Positions 6,956-14,800 of a stretch of DNA of 20,217 nt are shown one piece after another (position 1 is the stretch's first letter; the number at the start of each line of letters is the position of its first letter). The notes beneath the pieces were generated by a model, which worked only from the letters and a program-made list of their open reading frames with translations, was not told where the DNA came from and did not search any database. The position numbers were made by a program, and so were the translations under genes. This DNA is from Pseudomonadales bacterium (lineage in GTDB: Bacteria > Pseudomonadota > Gammaproteobacteria > Pseudomonadales > Azotimanducaceae), in assembly GCA_029244465.1 (NCBI GenBank), contig JAQWQN010000251.1:1-20217 (forward strand). Direction: 5' to 3'.

Positions 6956-8184
6956 GCTTCGATTTTCTCCAGCGGTGACAGCCCGAGCCTGTTTCGGAAA
7001 GTGCTGTGGAAATGGTGCAATGCAGGTTCGTTGCGACCAAACATTATTTCTCTCAGTAGGCCGTTCTCGGCGGACTTCTGTTGATATTCCCCCATCAGGT
7101 AATCTTCTTGTTCGATCGTACTATTGAACACCTCCATCGTCGCGGCGAGTGACGGTCTCCGTTCTTCATTAGTGCCATAGACCATGTCCGGGGTGATCGT
7201 TGCGGGTGTTTCTTCAACCAGTGCGTCCATCGCTACTTGGCTGAAATAGACGACAATTTGGGAGGTTGATCGCCCAGGACGTTCAGGGTCAGGATAGATT
7301 TTGACGAGCGTACACGTGCCTGGATTGACGATGAGTTGGATATTCGGGAAGAGGTAGTAGAGTACGAAGCCCGCGCCGACACCGATGTCCCAATCAGCTT
7401 CCGGTTGTGTTCTCAGCTTATCGATTGCTTTCGATGCGGTTACAAACCGATGATGCGGCCCAAACTCTTCCAAGTGGAGGTTATTGCCATAGTTAAGTCG
7501 GCCTAAGGTGTCTTTGTGTAGCTTGCCGAAGTGGTAAGTTTCGCCGAAGGTATCGTTAGCTAACTTCCAATTTAAGTCTTTGGTGATTGTTTTCGTGCCA
7601 GCGTAGAGCAAGCTAGCGAGATTGTAGGAGGCCAATTCGTCTGCTAGCGTTTTTCCGAGCAATTTATCGATATCTAGCACGCCATCCGGCTGCGGATGCA
7701 CCCATAAGATACCGTCCCGCTCGACAGCGGGAAGCTCGATTAGACCCTTGCATGCCTTGTCAATCGCACCGAAATGGGCCTGATCTGGGACGTTAATCAG
7801 ATCGCCACCGCTAGAATACCCCCAGTGATGGAATGGGCAAGTGAAGAGAGTTTTTCGACCTCGGTCTTCTTGTGCAACGCGGACGCCACGGTGCCGACAG
7901 GCGTTAAGGAACGCTCTGAACGTCCCATTTTTGTCTCGAGTCGCAAGGATCGGGGTGCCAAAGTCATCGTTAGTGACATAACTACCGGAACGTGGGAGGT
8001 CTTGAGAAAGCCCTAAAAGTTGTGCGTGATTTTGGAAGAAGAGTTGGTGTTCTTTGGCTGCGATTTCCGGGCAGACATAGCCGTTGGTTGGCATCCTGTA
8101 TTGCACGCCAGCGTCGATGTTCTTGCCTTCGTCGAGTTGCTGCATGAGTGCTTTGAGAATGCTGATTTGTGTTTCGTGTTTCAT
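6952..8184 (-). CDS. Rieske non-heme iron oxygenase, alpha (large) subunit
   Basis: A 410-residue aromatic-ring-hydroxylating-type oxygenase subunit. The Rieske [2Fe-2S] ligands are Cys96-x-His98 (CRHRG) and Cys116-x2-His119 (CPFHH). The mononuclear iron ligands are His218 and His223 in GETYHFGKLH and, most likely, Asp361 in EQEDY. The bridging acidic residue before the first His is Glu215, where naphthalene-dioxygenase-type enzymes have Asp; Glu is known in several other Rieske subfamilies. It would need a reductase and possibly a ferredoxin, and none is encoded in this window, so electron supply must come from elsewhere. Its start overlaps the stop of the 112-residue upstream gene (ATGA), implying coupled translation. 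It is divergent from the CoA-transferase operon. Substrate unknown. Confidence 0.93.
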   Translation of the reverse strand: MKHETQISILKALMQQLDEGKNIDAGVQYRMPTNGYVCPEIAAKEHQLFFQNHAQLLGLSQDLPRSGSYVTNDDFGTPILATRDKNGTFRAFLNACRHRGVRVAQEDRGRKTLFTCPFHHWGYSSGGDLINVPDQAHFGAIDKACKGLIELPAVERDGILWVHPQPDGVLDIDKLLGKTLADELASYNLASLLYAGTKTITKDLNWKLANDTFGETYHFGKLHKDTLGRLNYGNNLHLEEFGPHHRFVTASKAIDKLRTQPEADWDIGVGAGFVLYYLFPNIQLIVNPGTCTLVKIYPDPERPGRSTSQIVVYFSQVAMDALVEETPATITPDMVYGTNEERRPSLAATMEVFNSTIEQEDYLMGEYQQKSAENGLLREIMFGRNEPALHHFHSTFRNRLGLSPLEKIEA

Positions 8185-8519
8185 TTCAAGCTTCCGTGTG
8201 GAATGTCGGTTTGTGTCTGAGTCGCAAGAACTCCACTAAGGCGCTTGCTTAGGTTTTCAGTATACGGCTTGTGGTAACTCAGTCTTTCTAGTTCGTAACC
8301 GCGGATCAAATGTACGACGGTTCGTGCGGCACTTTGCGGATCGATCACATTGAGCATCTCGAGGTGTTTTGCCATTTGTGTGACGGCGCTGACGCCATCG
8401 TCGACACTGACACGCAGGGTGGCACGAAGAATGAGTTCTCGGTGGTTTTCACTTTTATTCTCATGTTCCACGCCAAGGTCTGCCGCAGGCGAGGCTAATT
8501 TAAGAACTGTTTCAGTCAT
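8181..8519 (-). CDS. Small protein resembling a TetR C-terminal domain, upstream of the Rieske gene
   Basis: A predicted 112-residue protein I cannot name firmly. The segment from about residue 55 to the end (roughly ...HLEMLNVIDPQSAARTVVHL and then IRGYELERLS) reads like the last helices of a TetR ligand-binding domain, where a D/P-x-x-A-A-R-x-x-x-x-L-I-x-G-x-x-L pattern is common. There is no helix-turn-helix part, and I found none in the minus frames upstream. The start at 8519 is chosen for GAGGG about ten bases upstream; the frame also extends to an ATG at 8654 without a ribosome site or family likeness. The ATGA overlap with the Rieske start argues that it is translated. It could be a decayed repressor that keeps only its effector domain, or a Rieske-associated accessory protein. 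Confidence 0.55.
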   Translation of the reverse strand: MTETVLKLASPAADLGVEHENKSENHRELILRATLRVSVDDGVSAVTQMAKHLEMLNVIDPQSAARTVVHLIRGYELERLSYHKPYTENLSKRLSGVLATQTQTDIPHGSLK

Positions 8520-8758
8520 TGGTTTGTAGCCCTCATTTTGAACCTTTATGGTAGATACCGACAAGCGTGACTGCATCCTCGAAGCGAAGAACGGCTCGGT
8601 CGCGAAGAGACGCGCAGATCTGTACAAAGGTACCCACAGCGTGTACACATGCAACCATCGGCAAGTCAGCGCATTGAGTGATCGTTTTGCTCAAAAACTG
8701 CGGTTTGGCGTTAGTTGGAGTGAAGTAATTTGAAGATAAGGGAGAGAAAGATATAGCT
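8520..8758. promoter_or_regulatory. Divergent promoter region with two TGTACA palindromes
   Basis: This 239-base gap separates the minus-strand Rieske unit from the plus-strand CoA-transferase operon and must hold both promoters. Two TGTACA palindromes occur at 8621-8626 and 8642-8647, exactly 21 bases start to start (two helical turns). The second extends to GTGTACAC (8641-8648). This is a plausible paired binding site for a dimeric regulator. I could not identify clear -35/-10 elements. Confidence 0.35.
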
Positions 8759-10021
8759 ATGGTGCAACCGCTATCGGACATTAGTGTGGTTGAGATGGGC
8801 ACGGCAATTATGGGGCCCGCTGCAGGTATTTATCTGTCGGATATGGGGGCGGATGTGATAAAGATCGAACCGCCGATTGGAGATGCCAGTAGATTCCATC
8901 GAGGTATCGCAAATGACACACCGCCGGAAACGCCCGGGTCGATGTTCATCGCTGGAAATCGCGGCAAGCGCTCAGTTTGCCTCGATGTAAAAACAGCAGA
9001 GGGCCAGGAGGTGGTCCGTCGTCTCGTCGCGACAGCGGATGTGTTTTTGACGAATTATCGCGCGCCTTTTTTAAAAAAGTTAGGCCTCGATTATCAGAGC
9101 CTGTCATCTGACCACCCACAGCTGATCTATGCGGCGGTCAATGGTTTTGGCCCTCTTGGTCCAGACGCCGATCGCCCGATGGTTGAAGGTGCAGCCCAGG
9201 CTCGAGGTGGTCTGGCGAGCCTTTGCGGACCGCGAGAAGGGCTGCCAATGCCTGCGGGCTCAACCATCGCGGATACTGGTGGTGCGCTACAGTTTGCGCT
9301 TGGCATCATGACGGCGATTGTCGCGAGAGAACGTCATGGTGTTGGCCAACAAGTGAATACCTCTGGCTTGGGGGGGCAGATTTGGCTGCAGAGTTGGGAA
9401 CTGCAACAGTCGCTGCTCACCGGTAGTAGCGTTACTCGAGATGGCAGTCACATGCCAAATATCCGAGGTCCGTACGGCGTTTATCGAGCGAAAGACGATG
9501 GCATGTTTTTGTTCACGCTAGTGGGTGACGAAGCTTGGCGCTTGTTTTGTGAGTTTGGCGGCCAGGCTGGGCTAGCAGACAATCCGCTTTGGGATAATGC
9601 GATGAAGCGCATGGGTGCGATTCCCGATACCCAAAGCGATGCGGACGTGCTCCACGTTCGAGCCGTGATGACCGCTATTTTCGCCGCTCGCAGCACTCAG
9701 GAATGGCAAGATTTTTTTTACGCGCGGGACGACGTCATCGTCGAGAAAATTCAGGATCACATGGAAGTCATCAACGACCCGCAAACGATCGCAAATGAAT
9801 ACATAGTGCCAATGAAATTGGCAGGAATTGGTGAGTCTCGGGTCGTTGGTAATTTGGTACAACTCAGCGAAACACCTGGGTCTGTGAAGGGGCCACCGCC
9901 GGCACTTGGCAACGCTACTGCTGCCGTCATGCAGGAACTCGGTTTTTCGGCTGACGAGATTGAGCATATTCAAAAACACACAGAAACAATCCGTCATCAG
10001 GTATTTGGCGGGCAGGAGTAA
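8759..10021 (+). CDS. CaiB/BaiF family (class III) CoA-transferase
   Basis: A 420-residue family III CoA-transferase that moves CoA between carboxylic acids. Evidence includes the N-terminal LSDISVVEMG start, MGADVIKIEPPIGD (29-42), GNRGKRSVCLDVK (66-78), the TNYRAPFLKKLGLDY stretch after 97, and the catalytic aspartate Asp172 in STIADTGGAL, which corresponds to the nucleophile that forms the acyl-anhydride in formyl-CoA transferase. Full family length. A GGGAGAG tract about twelve bases upstream is the probable ribosome site, slightly far from the ATG. It is the first gene of a four-gene run and its stop codon is part of the ribosome site of the GST that follows. It would activate an acid entering, or generated in, the pathway. 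The acid is not identifiable. Confidence 0.93.
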   Translation: MVQPLSDISVVEMGTAIMGPAAGIYLSDMGADVIKIEPPIGDASRFHRGIANDTPPETPGSMFIAGNRGKRSVCLDVKTAEGQEVVRRLVATADVFLTNYRAPFLKKLGLDYQSLSSDHPQLIYAAVNGFGPLGPDADRPMVEGAAQARGGLASLCGPREGLPMPAGSTIADTGGALQFALGIMTAIVARERHGVGQQVNTSGLGGQIWLQSWELQQSLLTGSSVTRDGSHMPNIRGPYGVYRAKDDGMFLFTLVGDEAWRLFCEFGGQAGLADNPLWDNAMKRMGAIPDTQSDADVLHVRAVMTAIFAARSTQEWQDFFYARDDVIVEKIQDHMEVINDPQTIANEYIVPMKLAGIGESRVVGNLVQLSETPGSVKGPPPALGNATAAVMQELGFSADEIEHIQKHTETIRHQVFGGQE

Positions 10022-10023
10022 CG

Positions 10024-11019
10024 ATGGACCAATACAGAATTTTTGGTGCGGAGCTGTCCCCATATTCGGTGAAAGTAAGAAGCTATTTTCGCTACAAAGG
10101 TATTCCTCATCAATGGATTGTCCGCAATGCGGATTCCGCTGCCGAGTACCAGAAGTATGCGAAAATACCAATCATTCCTCTTGTCGTCGGCCCGGACGAT
10201 GAAGCCATGCAGGACTCGACACCGATCATTGAGGCCTTGGAGGCTAATTTTTTGGTGCCGTCAATCTACCCCGCGGATACGACCTGTCAGTTTCTGTCTG
10301 CACTCATAGAAGAATTCGGCGACGAGTGGGGTAACAAGTGGATGTTTCATTTGCGTTGGGCGCGCGATGAAGATTGTGCGAGTGCCGGTGGCAGAATTGC
10401 AGCGATGAACGCGCCCAAAAATGACGAAGCAGCACGGTTAGCAATTCGTGAACAGGTCATGGAACACATGCGGGGCCGCGTGCATTTTGTCGGGTCGAAT
10501 GAAGTGACAGCCCCGCAGATAGAGCAATCGTTTCGCGATGCCATACCCTTACTTGATGCGCACCTTAAGAAATTCCCATACCTCTTTGGTTATAGACCTG
10601 CGTTTGCCGACTTCGGTCTCTGGGGTCAAGTCTATTGTGCTTGGACTGATCCAACTGGTAGTGCTTGGATAGAAGGGCAAGCGCCGCATCTGTTGGATTG
10701 GATTCACCGCATGTTGCGGCCCGTTGCGGAAGGAGAATTTGTCGACTGGACGCAACTGCATGAGACACTGGCACCGTTTATCTCGAGCCAGATAGGCGAT
10801 CTCTTTATGCCATGGACGCTTGCCAATGCCACTTGCATGACGGAAGGAAAGGATGCGTTTTCTGTGCAGCTGAACGGCGAGACCTGGTCACAAGGTCCGC
10901 AGAAATACCATGCTAAGTCGTTGCAAGTGTTACGAGAGAAATACCACGCGGTGGCAGGGGAGAAAAAATTGACCGAGGTCTTGGCTGCGACCGGTTGCTT
11001 GGCCGGGTTGCAAGGCTAA
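10024..11019 (+). CDS. Glutathione S-transferase family protein, long form
   Basis: A 331-residue protein with an N-terminal thioredoxin-like GST domain: RIFGAELSPYSVKVRSYF with candidate catalytic Ser12 or Tyr14, a cis-proline at IIPLV (Pro52), and the glutathione-contacting Asp64-Ser65 in MQDSTPII. A helical C-terminal domain follows to about residue 235 (FADFGLWGQVY). It is about 110 residues longer than an ordinary GST; the extra C-terminal part (GETWSQGPQKYHAKSLQVLR) is a feature I recognise in a subset of bacterial GST-like proteins. CAGGAG spans the stop codon of the CoA-transferase two bases before this gene, so co-translation is likely. The role could be glutathione addition, isomerisation or thiolytic cleavage of a pathway intermediate. 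Confidence 0.87.
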   Translation: MDQYRIFGAELSPYSVKVRSYFRYKGIPHQWIVRNADSAAEYQKYAKIPIIPLVVGPDDEAMQDSTPIIEALEANFLVPSIYPADTTCQFLSALIEEFGDEWGNKWMFHLRWARDEDCASAGGRIAAMNAPKNDEAARLAIREQVMEHMRGRVHFVGSNEVTAPQIEQSFRDAIPLLDAHLKKFPYLFGYRPAFADFGLWGQVYCAWTDPTGSAWIEGQAPHLLDWIHRMLRPVAEGEFVDWTQLHETLAPFISSQIGDLFMPWTLANATCMTEGKDAFSVQLNGETWSQGPQKYHAKSLQVLREKYHAVAGEKKLTEVLAATGCLAGLQG

Positions 11020-11053
11020 TGCCACTCTCGCAAACGTTTAACAGGACAAGATT

Positions 11054-12298
11054 ATGAATACATTCGATGTGTCGAATTCTGGCCACCTCCTCGAGCGGGC
11101 CAAAGAGGTAATCCCTGGTGGGGTTTTCGGGCACTATGGGTTTAGTGTGCGAGAGGGTAGCCCATCTTTTTTCTCTCGGGCCCAAGGCGCACGCTTTTGG
11201 GATGTCGATGATAACGAATACGTTGATCTCATGTGTGCCTATGGACCGATGATTCTTGGTTACAACCATCCCGTGGTCGATGAGGCCGCGCGCAAACAGT
11301 ACGCGGTAGGCAATACCGTAAGCTTGGCTGCTCCGGCCATGGTTGAACTTGCAGAAACGTTGGTAGACATGGTGTCCGATATGGATTGGGCACTATTCGG
11401 CAAGAATGGTGGCGACAGTACTGCCCTCGCCGTGATGATTGCACGAGCGGCTACGGGTCGTAACAAGATTGTCAAAGTGCACGAAGGCTATCACGGGGTA
11501 TCGCCATGGATGCAAGATGGTCGCCCGGGCACGATCGATTCCGATCTTGAGCATGTAACAACAGTGCCGTGGAATGATGCAGGGGCATTCGAACGCATGA
11601 TTAGCCGATTCCCTGGTGAGATAGCTTGTTTTATCTCCTCGCCTTATGACCATCCAGTTTTCAGAGACAACGAGTTACCGGCTGAGGGTTACTGGCAGAA
11701 GATGGAACAGCTATGCCGTAAGCATGGCATCGTACTCATCATGGATGACGTGCGATCTGGTTTTAGGATCAATCTTGCGGGTTCTCATCTTGAGTACGGG
11801 TTTACACCAGATCTCATATGTTTTGGTAAAGCGATCGGTAATGGTTATCCCTTGTCTGCCTTAATGGGCACCGATGCATTAAAAGAAACTGCTCAGGAAG
11901 TATTTTTCACGGGTACCCAGTTCTTTAACGCTGCGCCTATGGCGGCAGCCAGTGCAACGCTGAAAGAATTGCAAAAAGTAGATGCGGCCAAACAAATGAC
12001 GGACTTTGGTAATCGTCTCAACGCCAGGTTGGTGCAAACGGCCAGTGAGCTCGGCTTTGACCTTGTCGCGTCTGGCATCCCTGCGATGCCTTACTACCGG
12101 CTGAGTAACGTGAGTATGAAGGGGCATTTTGCATGGATTGATCAATGTGTTCGTCGGGGAGTCTATGTGTTGGGGCACCACAACCATTTCGTATCGACCG
12201 AACACAACGATGCCGATATCGAGCGTATTTGTGAAGTGGCGGCTGACGCGTTTGCGGCACTTGGCAGCGTTGAGCAGTATCAACGGAAAATAGGGTAG
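11054..12298 (+). CDS. Class III PLP aminotransferase / glutamate-1-semialdehyde aminomutase-like enzyme
   Basis: A 414-residue PLP enzyme of aminotransferase class III, closest in pattern to the glutamate-1-semialdehyde 2,1-aminomutase branch: an N-terminal LLERAKEVIPGGVFGHYGF and GARFWDVDDNEYVDLMCAYG. The PLP lysine is Lys259 in CFGKAIGNGYPLSALMG and the pyridine-binding aspartate is Asp231 in LIMDDVRSGFR. YHG (146-148) is the ring-stacking motif. AGGACA lies seven bases before the ATG. A housekeeping HemL normally carries DEV in the Asp motif; this protein has DDV and sits among catabolic genes. It is more likely an aminotransferase or aminomutase for a pathway-specific amine or keto compound than a heme-synthesis enzyme. 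Its stop codon directly abuts the next start. Confidence 0.9.
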   Translation: MNTFDVSNSGHLLERAKEVIPGGVFGHYGFSVREGSPSFFSRAQGARFWDVDDNEYVDLMCAYGPMILGYNHPVVDEAARKQYAVGNTVSLAAPAMVELAETLVDMVSDMDWALFGKNGGDSTALAVMIARAATGRNKIVKVHEGYHGVSPWMQDGRPGTIDSDLEHVTTVPWNDAGAFERMISRFPGEIACFISSPYDHPVFRDNELPAEGYWQKMEQLCRKHGIVLIMDDVRSGFRINLAGSHLEYGFTPDLICFGKAIGNGYPLSALMGTDALKETAQEVFFTGTQFFNAAPMAAASATLKELQKVDAAKQMTDFGNRLNARLVQTASELGFDLVASGIPAMPYYRLSNVSMKGHFAWIDQCVRRGVYVLGHHNHFVSTEHNDADIERICEVAADAFAALGSVEQYQRKIG

Positions 12299-13759
12299 AT
12301 GTTTGCCGGATACTGTTGGCCGCAGAGTGTTGCACCAGGTGCGACAACTACGCTCTATTGCCACGGAGAAGTAGAACGAGCACGGCTGCAAGTTATACGA
12401 AAAGGGGCTACCGATGACGTTGTGCTCGAAAGAACGATTCAGGTTTTTGAACAGGAGTTGCCTGATGATTTGTCGGTCGTTGGCTGTGATTGGCAGCCAA
12501 GCGGGGAAGTAACCGTTGATCTGACGTGGCGGTCCGGCTTTTATCTAGTTCGCTTTGTGGCTGACGATGATCGGGTTGCGGAAGCCTATTTTGTGGTGCT
12601 CGCCACTGAGCCTCAGGATGCGCTTTTGGTGCTTTCCACCTCCACTTGGGCCGCTTATAACGATTGGGGTGGACCCAGCTTTTACACGGGTGGCAACACT
12701 TCGGCACTACGCAGACCCTTGCCGAGCGGATTTTTGCACAAAAGTGATCCACAGCGCTTTCGGATTGCACGATTTGTTGATTGGGACAGAGATGAAGGCC
12801 GGGCTTTTGCGCGGACGGGCTATTCGCAATGGAGCATGGCCGCAGGCTGGGCAAACTGGGAGATTTTGTTTGCACGATGGGCTGAATCCCGCGGTTTCAG
12901 TTTTGGCTATGCGACAAGTTACGACCTTGATCAAGATCAAAATCTGTTGCAAGGATATCCGGCTTATCTATCTGTAGGGCATGACGAATATTGGTCTGTG
13001 GGCATGCGCAACAATGTCGAAAGCTATATCGAAAATGGCGGGAACGCTGCGTTCTTTTCTGGCAACACCTCATTCTGGCAAGCACGTTTTGAAGGTGAGG
13101 GGTCGCAGTTGGTTGCTTACAAAACGGCGCTTACCAAGGACCCCGCCTACGATGCTCAAAACGCTCCGAGACTGTCGACGATGTGGTCTGACCCACTGGT
13201 GGACCGGCCCGAGAGTGAAATGACGGGGGTTTCGTTTACTCGGGGAGGTTACGCACACATGCCAAATGCCCCTAAAGGTTCCGGCGGATACACGGTCTGG
13301 CAGCCTGACCATTGGGCGCTTGATTCGCTTGCTCTCGCTGAAGGCGACGACTTAGGCGCCGACGGGATTGTGGTTGCCTACGAATGCGATGGTTGCGAAC
13401 TTGAATACGTGGACGGTAAACCGTTTGCGCGTCTATCGTCAGCAGCACAGCCAACCATACCAGCAGGGTTTGAGGTGCTTGGCACGGCGCCGGCACGACT
13501 ATGGGAAACCCATGAAGCCTCAGGTGAACTGCATGAAAGTTATATTGGCGAACTTAATTGGGTGGCTGAACGATTGGGAGGCGAGGACACAGAGGCAAAC
13601 CGAAGACAGTTCGAAGCTGGCCATGCAGTGCTTGGTACTTTCAAGCGTGGGCGGGGACAAGTTTTCACAACCGGCTGCACCGATTGGGCCTATGGGCTTG
13701 AGCAGAACGATATTGCCAAGGTTACGGAGAACGTGTTGCATCGATTTATCGCCGACTAG
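12299..13759 (+). CDS. N,N-dimethylformamidase beta-subunit-like protein
   Basis: A 486-residue protein that I assign to the family containing the large subunit of N,N-dimethylformamidase (DmfA2), an iron-dependent amidohydrolase. Family landmarks are STSTWAAYNDWGGPSFYTG (113-131), the YLSVGHDEYWS block (223-233), YIENGGNAAFFSGNTSFWQ (243-261), then PDHWALDSL near 336-344 and a C-terminal FKRGRGQVFTTGCTDWAYGL. In dimethylformamidase the iron is held by two Tyr and one Glu. Tyr120 and Tyr231 are candidates for the Tyr ligands; the Glu I cannot place with confidence. It is shorter than the roughly 760-residue DmfA2 and no small alpha subunit is adjacent. It starts immediately after the preceding stop with a weak ribosome site, so coupling is likely. 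Probably a C-N hydrolase of unknown substrate. Confidence 0.72.
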   Translation: MFAGYCWPQSVAPGATTTLYCHGEVERARLQVIRKGATDDVVLERTIQVFEQELPDDLSVVGCDWQPSGEVTVDLTWRSGFYLVRFVADDDRVAEAYFVVLATEPQDALLVLSTSTWAAYNDWGGPSFYTGGNTSALRRPLPSGFLHKSDPQRFRIARFVDWDRDEGRAFARTGYSQWSMAAGWANWEILFARWAESRGFSFGYATSYDLDQDQNLLQGYPAYLSVGHDEYWSVGMRNNVESYIENGGNAAFFSGNTSFWQARFEGEGSQLVAYKTALTKDPAYDAQNAPRLSTMWSDPLVDRPESEMTGVSFTRGGYAHMPNAPKGSGGYTVWQPDHWALDSLALAEGDDLGADGIVVAYECDGCELEYVDGKPFARLSSAAQPTIPAGFEVLGTAPARLWETHEASGELHESYIGELNWVAERLGGEDTEANRRQFEAGHAVLGTFKRGRGQVFTTGCTDWAYGLEQNDIAKVTENVLHRFIAD

Positions 13760-13788
13760 GCGCGAACCGAAGGTGAGGGGCAGCGCTC

Positions 13789-14466
13789 TTAGTCGAGACA
13801 AACCAAAGCATCGTTTAGCGCAGCGGCGTCCGGCAAAGCGTGTTCCAAGCCCTCTATCACCATCAGGTTGGTACGAGAGAGCCCAGCTTGAAGGTAGGTC
13901 TTTAAAGACCACTGGGTATCTTCCAGATTAAAATCGCCTGTACCGGTTAAAAAGACCATTGGTACATTTTTTAGCGTTTCAATTGCTGCCTCGGTTGTGA
14001 CGGTGAGTGGGTTGGCACCACAAATAAAGATCGCACCGCTGAATAGGGTTGGATAGCTGGGCATCATCATACTAGCAACACGACCGCCACCTGAAAAACC
14101 GGAAAGGTAAAAACGGGCTGGGTCGAGCGTTGTGTAAGTTCTCGCGACGGCCGGGGCGAGTAGTGCTAGTCCAACTCGGCGTGCGACATGTACTTCATTG
14201 CCCGACCCTTCCGCGCCGACCCAGACAAGATTATGCTGATCAAGAATCGGACCCCACGCTTCAGGCATGCGAGCGCCCGATTTTGGGCTGATGTAGATTA
14301 ACAAACCCATCGGCAACTGACTGTCACCAGACGGTGTTCTAACCTGAAAGGTCAGGTCGTCTTCTGGTTGAAAGTACCCTTCGAGCTGACGATCGAATAC
14401 GTCTTTAGCCTTGTCATGAAGTTTGCCGAAGGCGGTAATATAAGTGTGTTCGATTGCATTGGTCAT
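13789..14466 (-). CDS. Alpha/beta hydrolase, PHB-depolymerase / dienelactone-hydrolase-like
   Basis: A 225-residue serine hydrolase with a complete catalytic triad: nucleophile Ser125 in GFSGGGRVA, Asp178 in GTGDFN, and His209 in GLEHALPD. The fold order matches small PHB-depolymerase-like or esterase-type hydrolases. No signal peptide precedes it from this ATG, so cytoplasmic action is expected. GAGG five bases before the ATG (on the minus strand) supports the start at 14466. The reading frame continues 36 codons further back to a stop, without an ATG, GTG or TTG, giving an Ala/Val-rich stretch; an ancestral longer N-terminus cannot be excluded. It is convergent with the dimethylformamidase-like gene, 29 bases apart. 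Substrate unknown. Confidence 0.82.
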   Translation of the reverse strand: MTNAIEHTYITAFGKLHDKAKDVFDRQLEGYFQPEDDLTFQVRTPSGDSQLPMGLLIYISPKSGARMPEAWGPILDQHNLVWVGAEGSGNEVHVARRVGLALLAPAVARTYTTLDPARFYLSGFSGGGRVASMMMPSYPTLFSGAIFICGANPLTVTTEAAIETLKNVPMVFLTGTGDFNLEDTQWSLKTYLQAGLSRTNLMVIEGLEHALPDAAALNDALVCLD

Positions 14467-14800
14467 GGCTGCCTCGCTGACGGTTGGAGCTGCGTTGAGT
14501 GCGGACGCGGAAACTATCGGATTGAATGACTTTGTGTTCAGTTCCTTTGTGGCAGCAACGATGGCAGCAGCGACTCATCTTTTGCTGTTCGGGTTGCGTC
14601 TATGTGTTGGTCCGCAGTTCGCCAAATAAATGTGGCAGAGTTTCGATATTGATCGTTCTGCTCGGACCTTCCACGATGCCCGCTATATCCACATTGTTAA
14701 GCTCTAGGACCAGTATATTATGGCGGGGAAACTAAGCAAACTGATGAAAAGTCTAGCTGCTGCCAACGGGCGGAGGGACGGTTATAACATGATCTCATGA
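14467..14800. other. Region with no supported gene
   Basis: About 334 bases between the hydrolase start and the ADP-ribosylglycohydrolase remnant. A plus-strand frame from 14444 to 14629 is Ala- and Leu-rich but overlaps the hydrolase start antisense and matches nothing I know. A 26-codon frame begins at 14720 after an AT-rich GTATATTATG. I see no repeat or transposase remnant. The promoter of the minus-strand hydrolase should lie at the left end. Confidence 0.4.

Noticed and set aside
9572..10171. Long minus-strand open frame of 199 codons under the CoA-transferase and GST
   Set aside because: No protein family pattern, and both plus-strand genes are well supported by motifs and ribosome sites.
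11054..12298. Housekeeping HemL (heme synthesis) assignment for the aminomutase-like gene
   Set aside because: The family resemblance is real, but the DDV variant of the Asp motif and the catabolic operon context argue for a paralogue with another substrate.
14444..14629. Plus-strand frame of 61 codons, Ala/Leu-rich, starting MCSIALVMAA
   Set aside because: It overlaps the start of the minus-strand hydrolase, lacks a family match and a clear ribosome site, and its hydrophobicity can arise from the antisense Ala/Val-rich frame.
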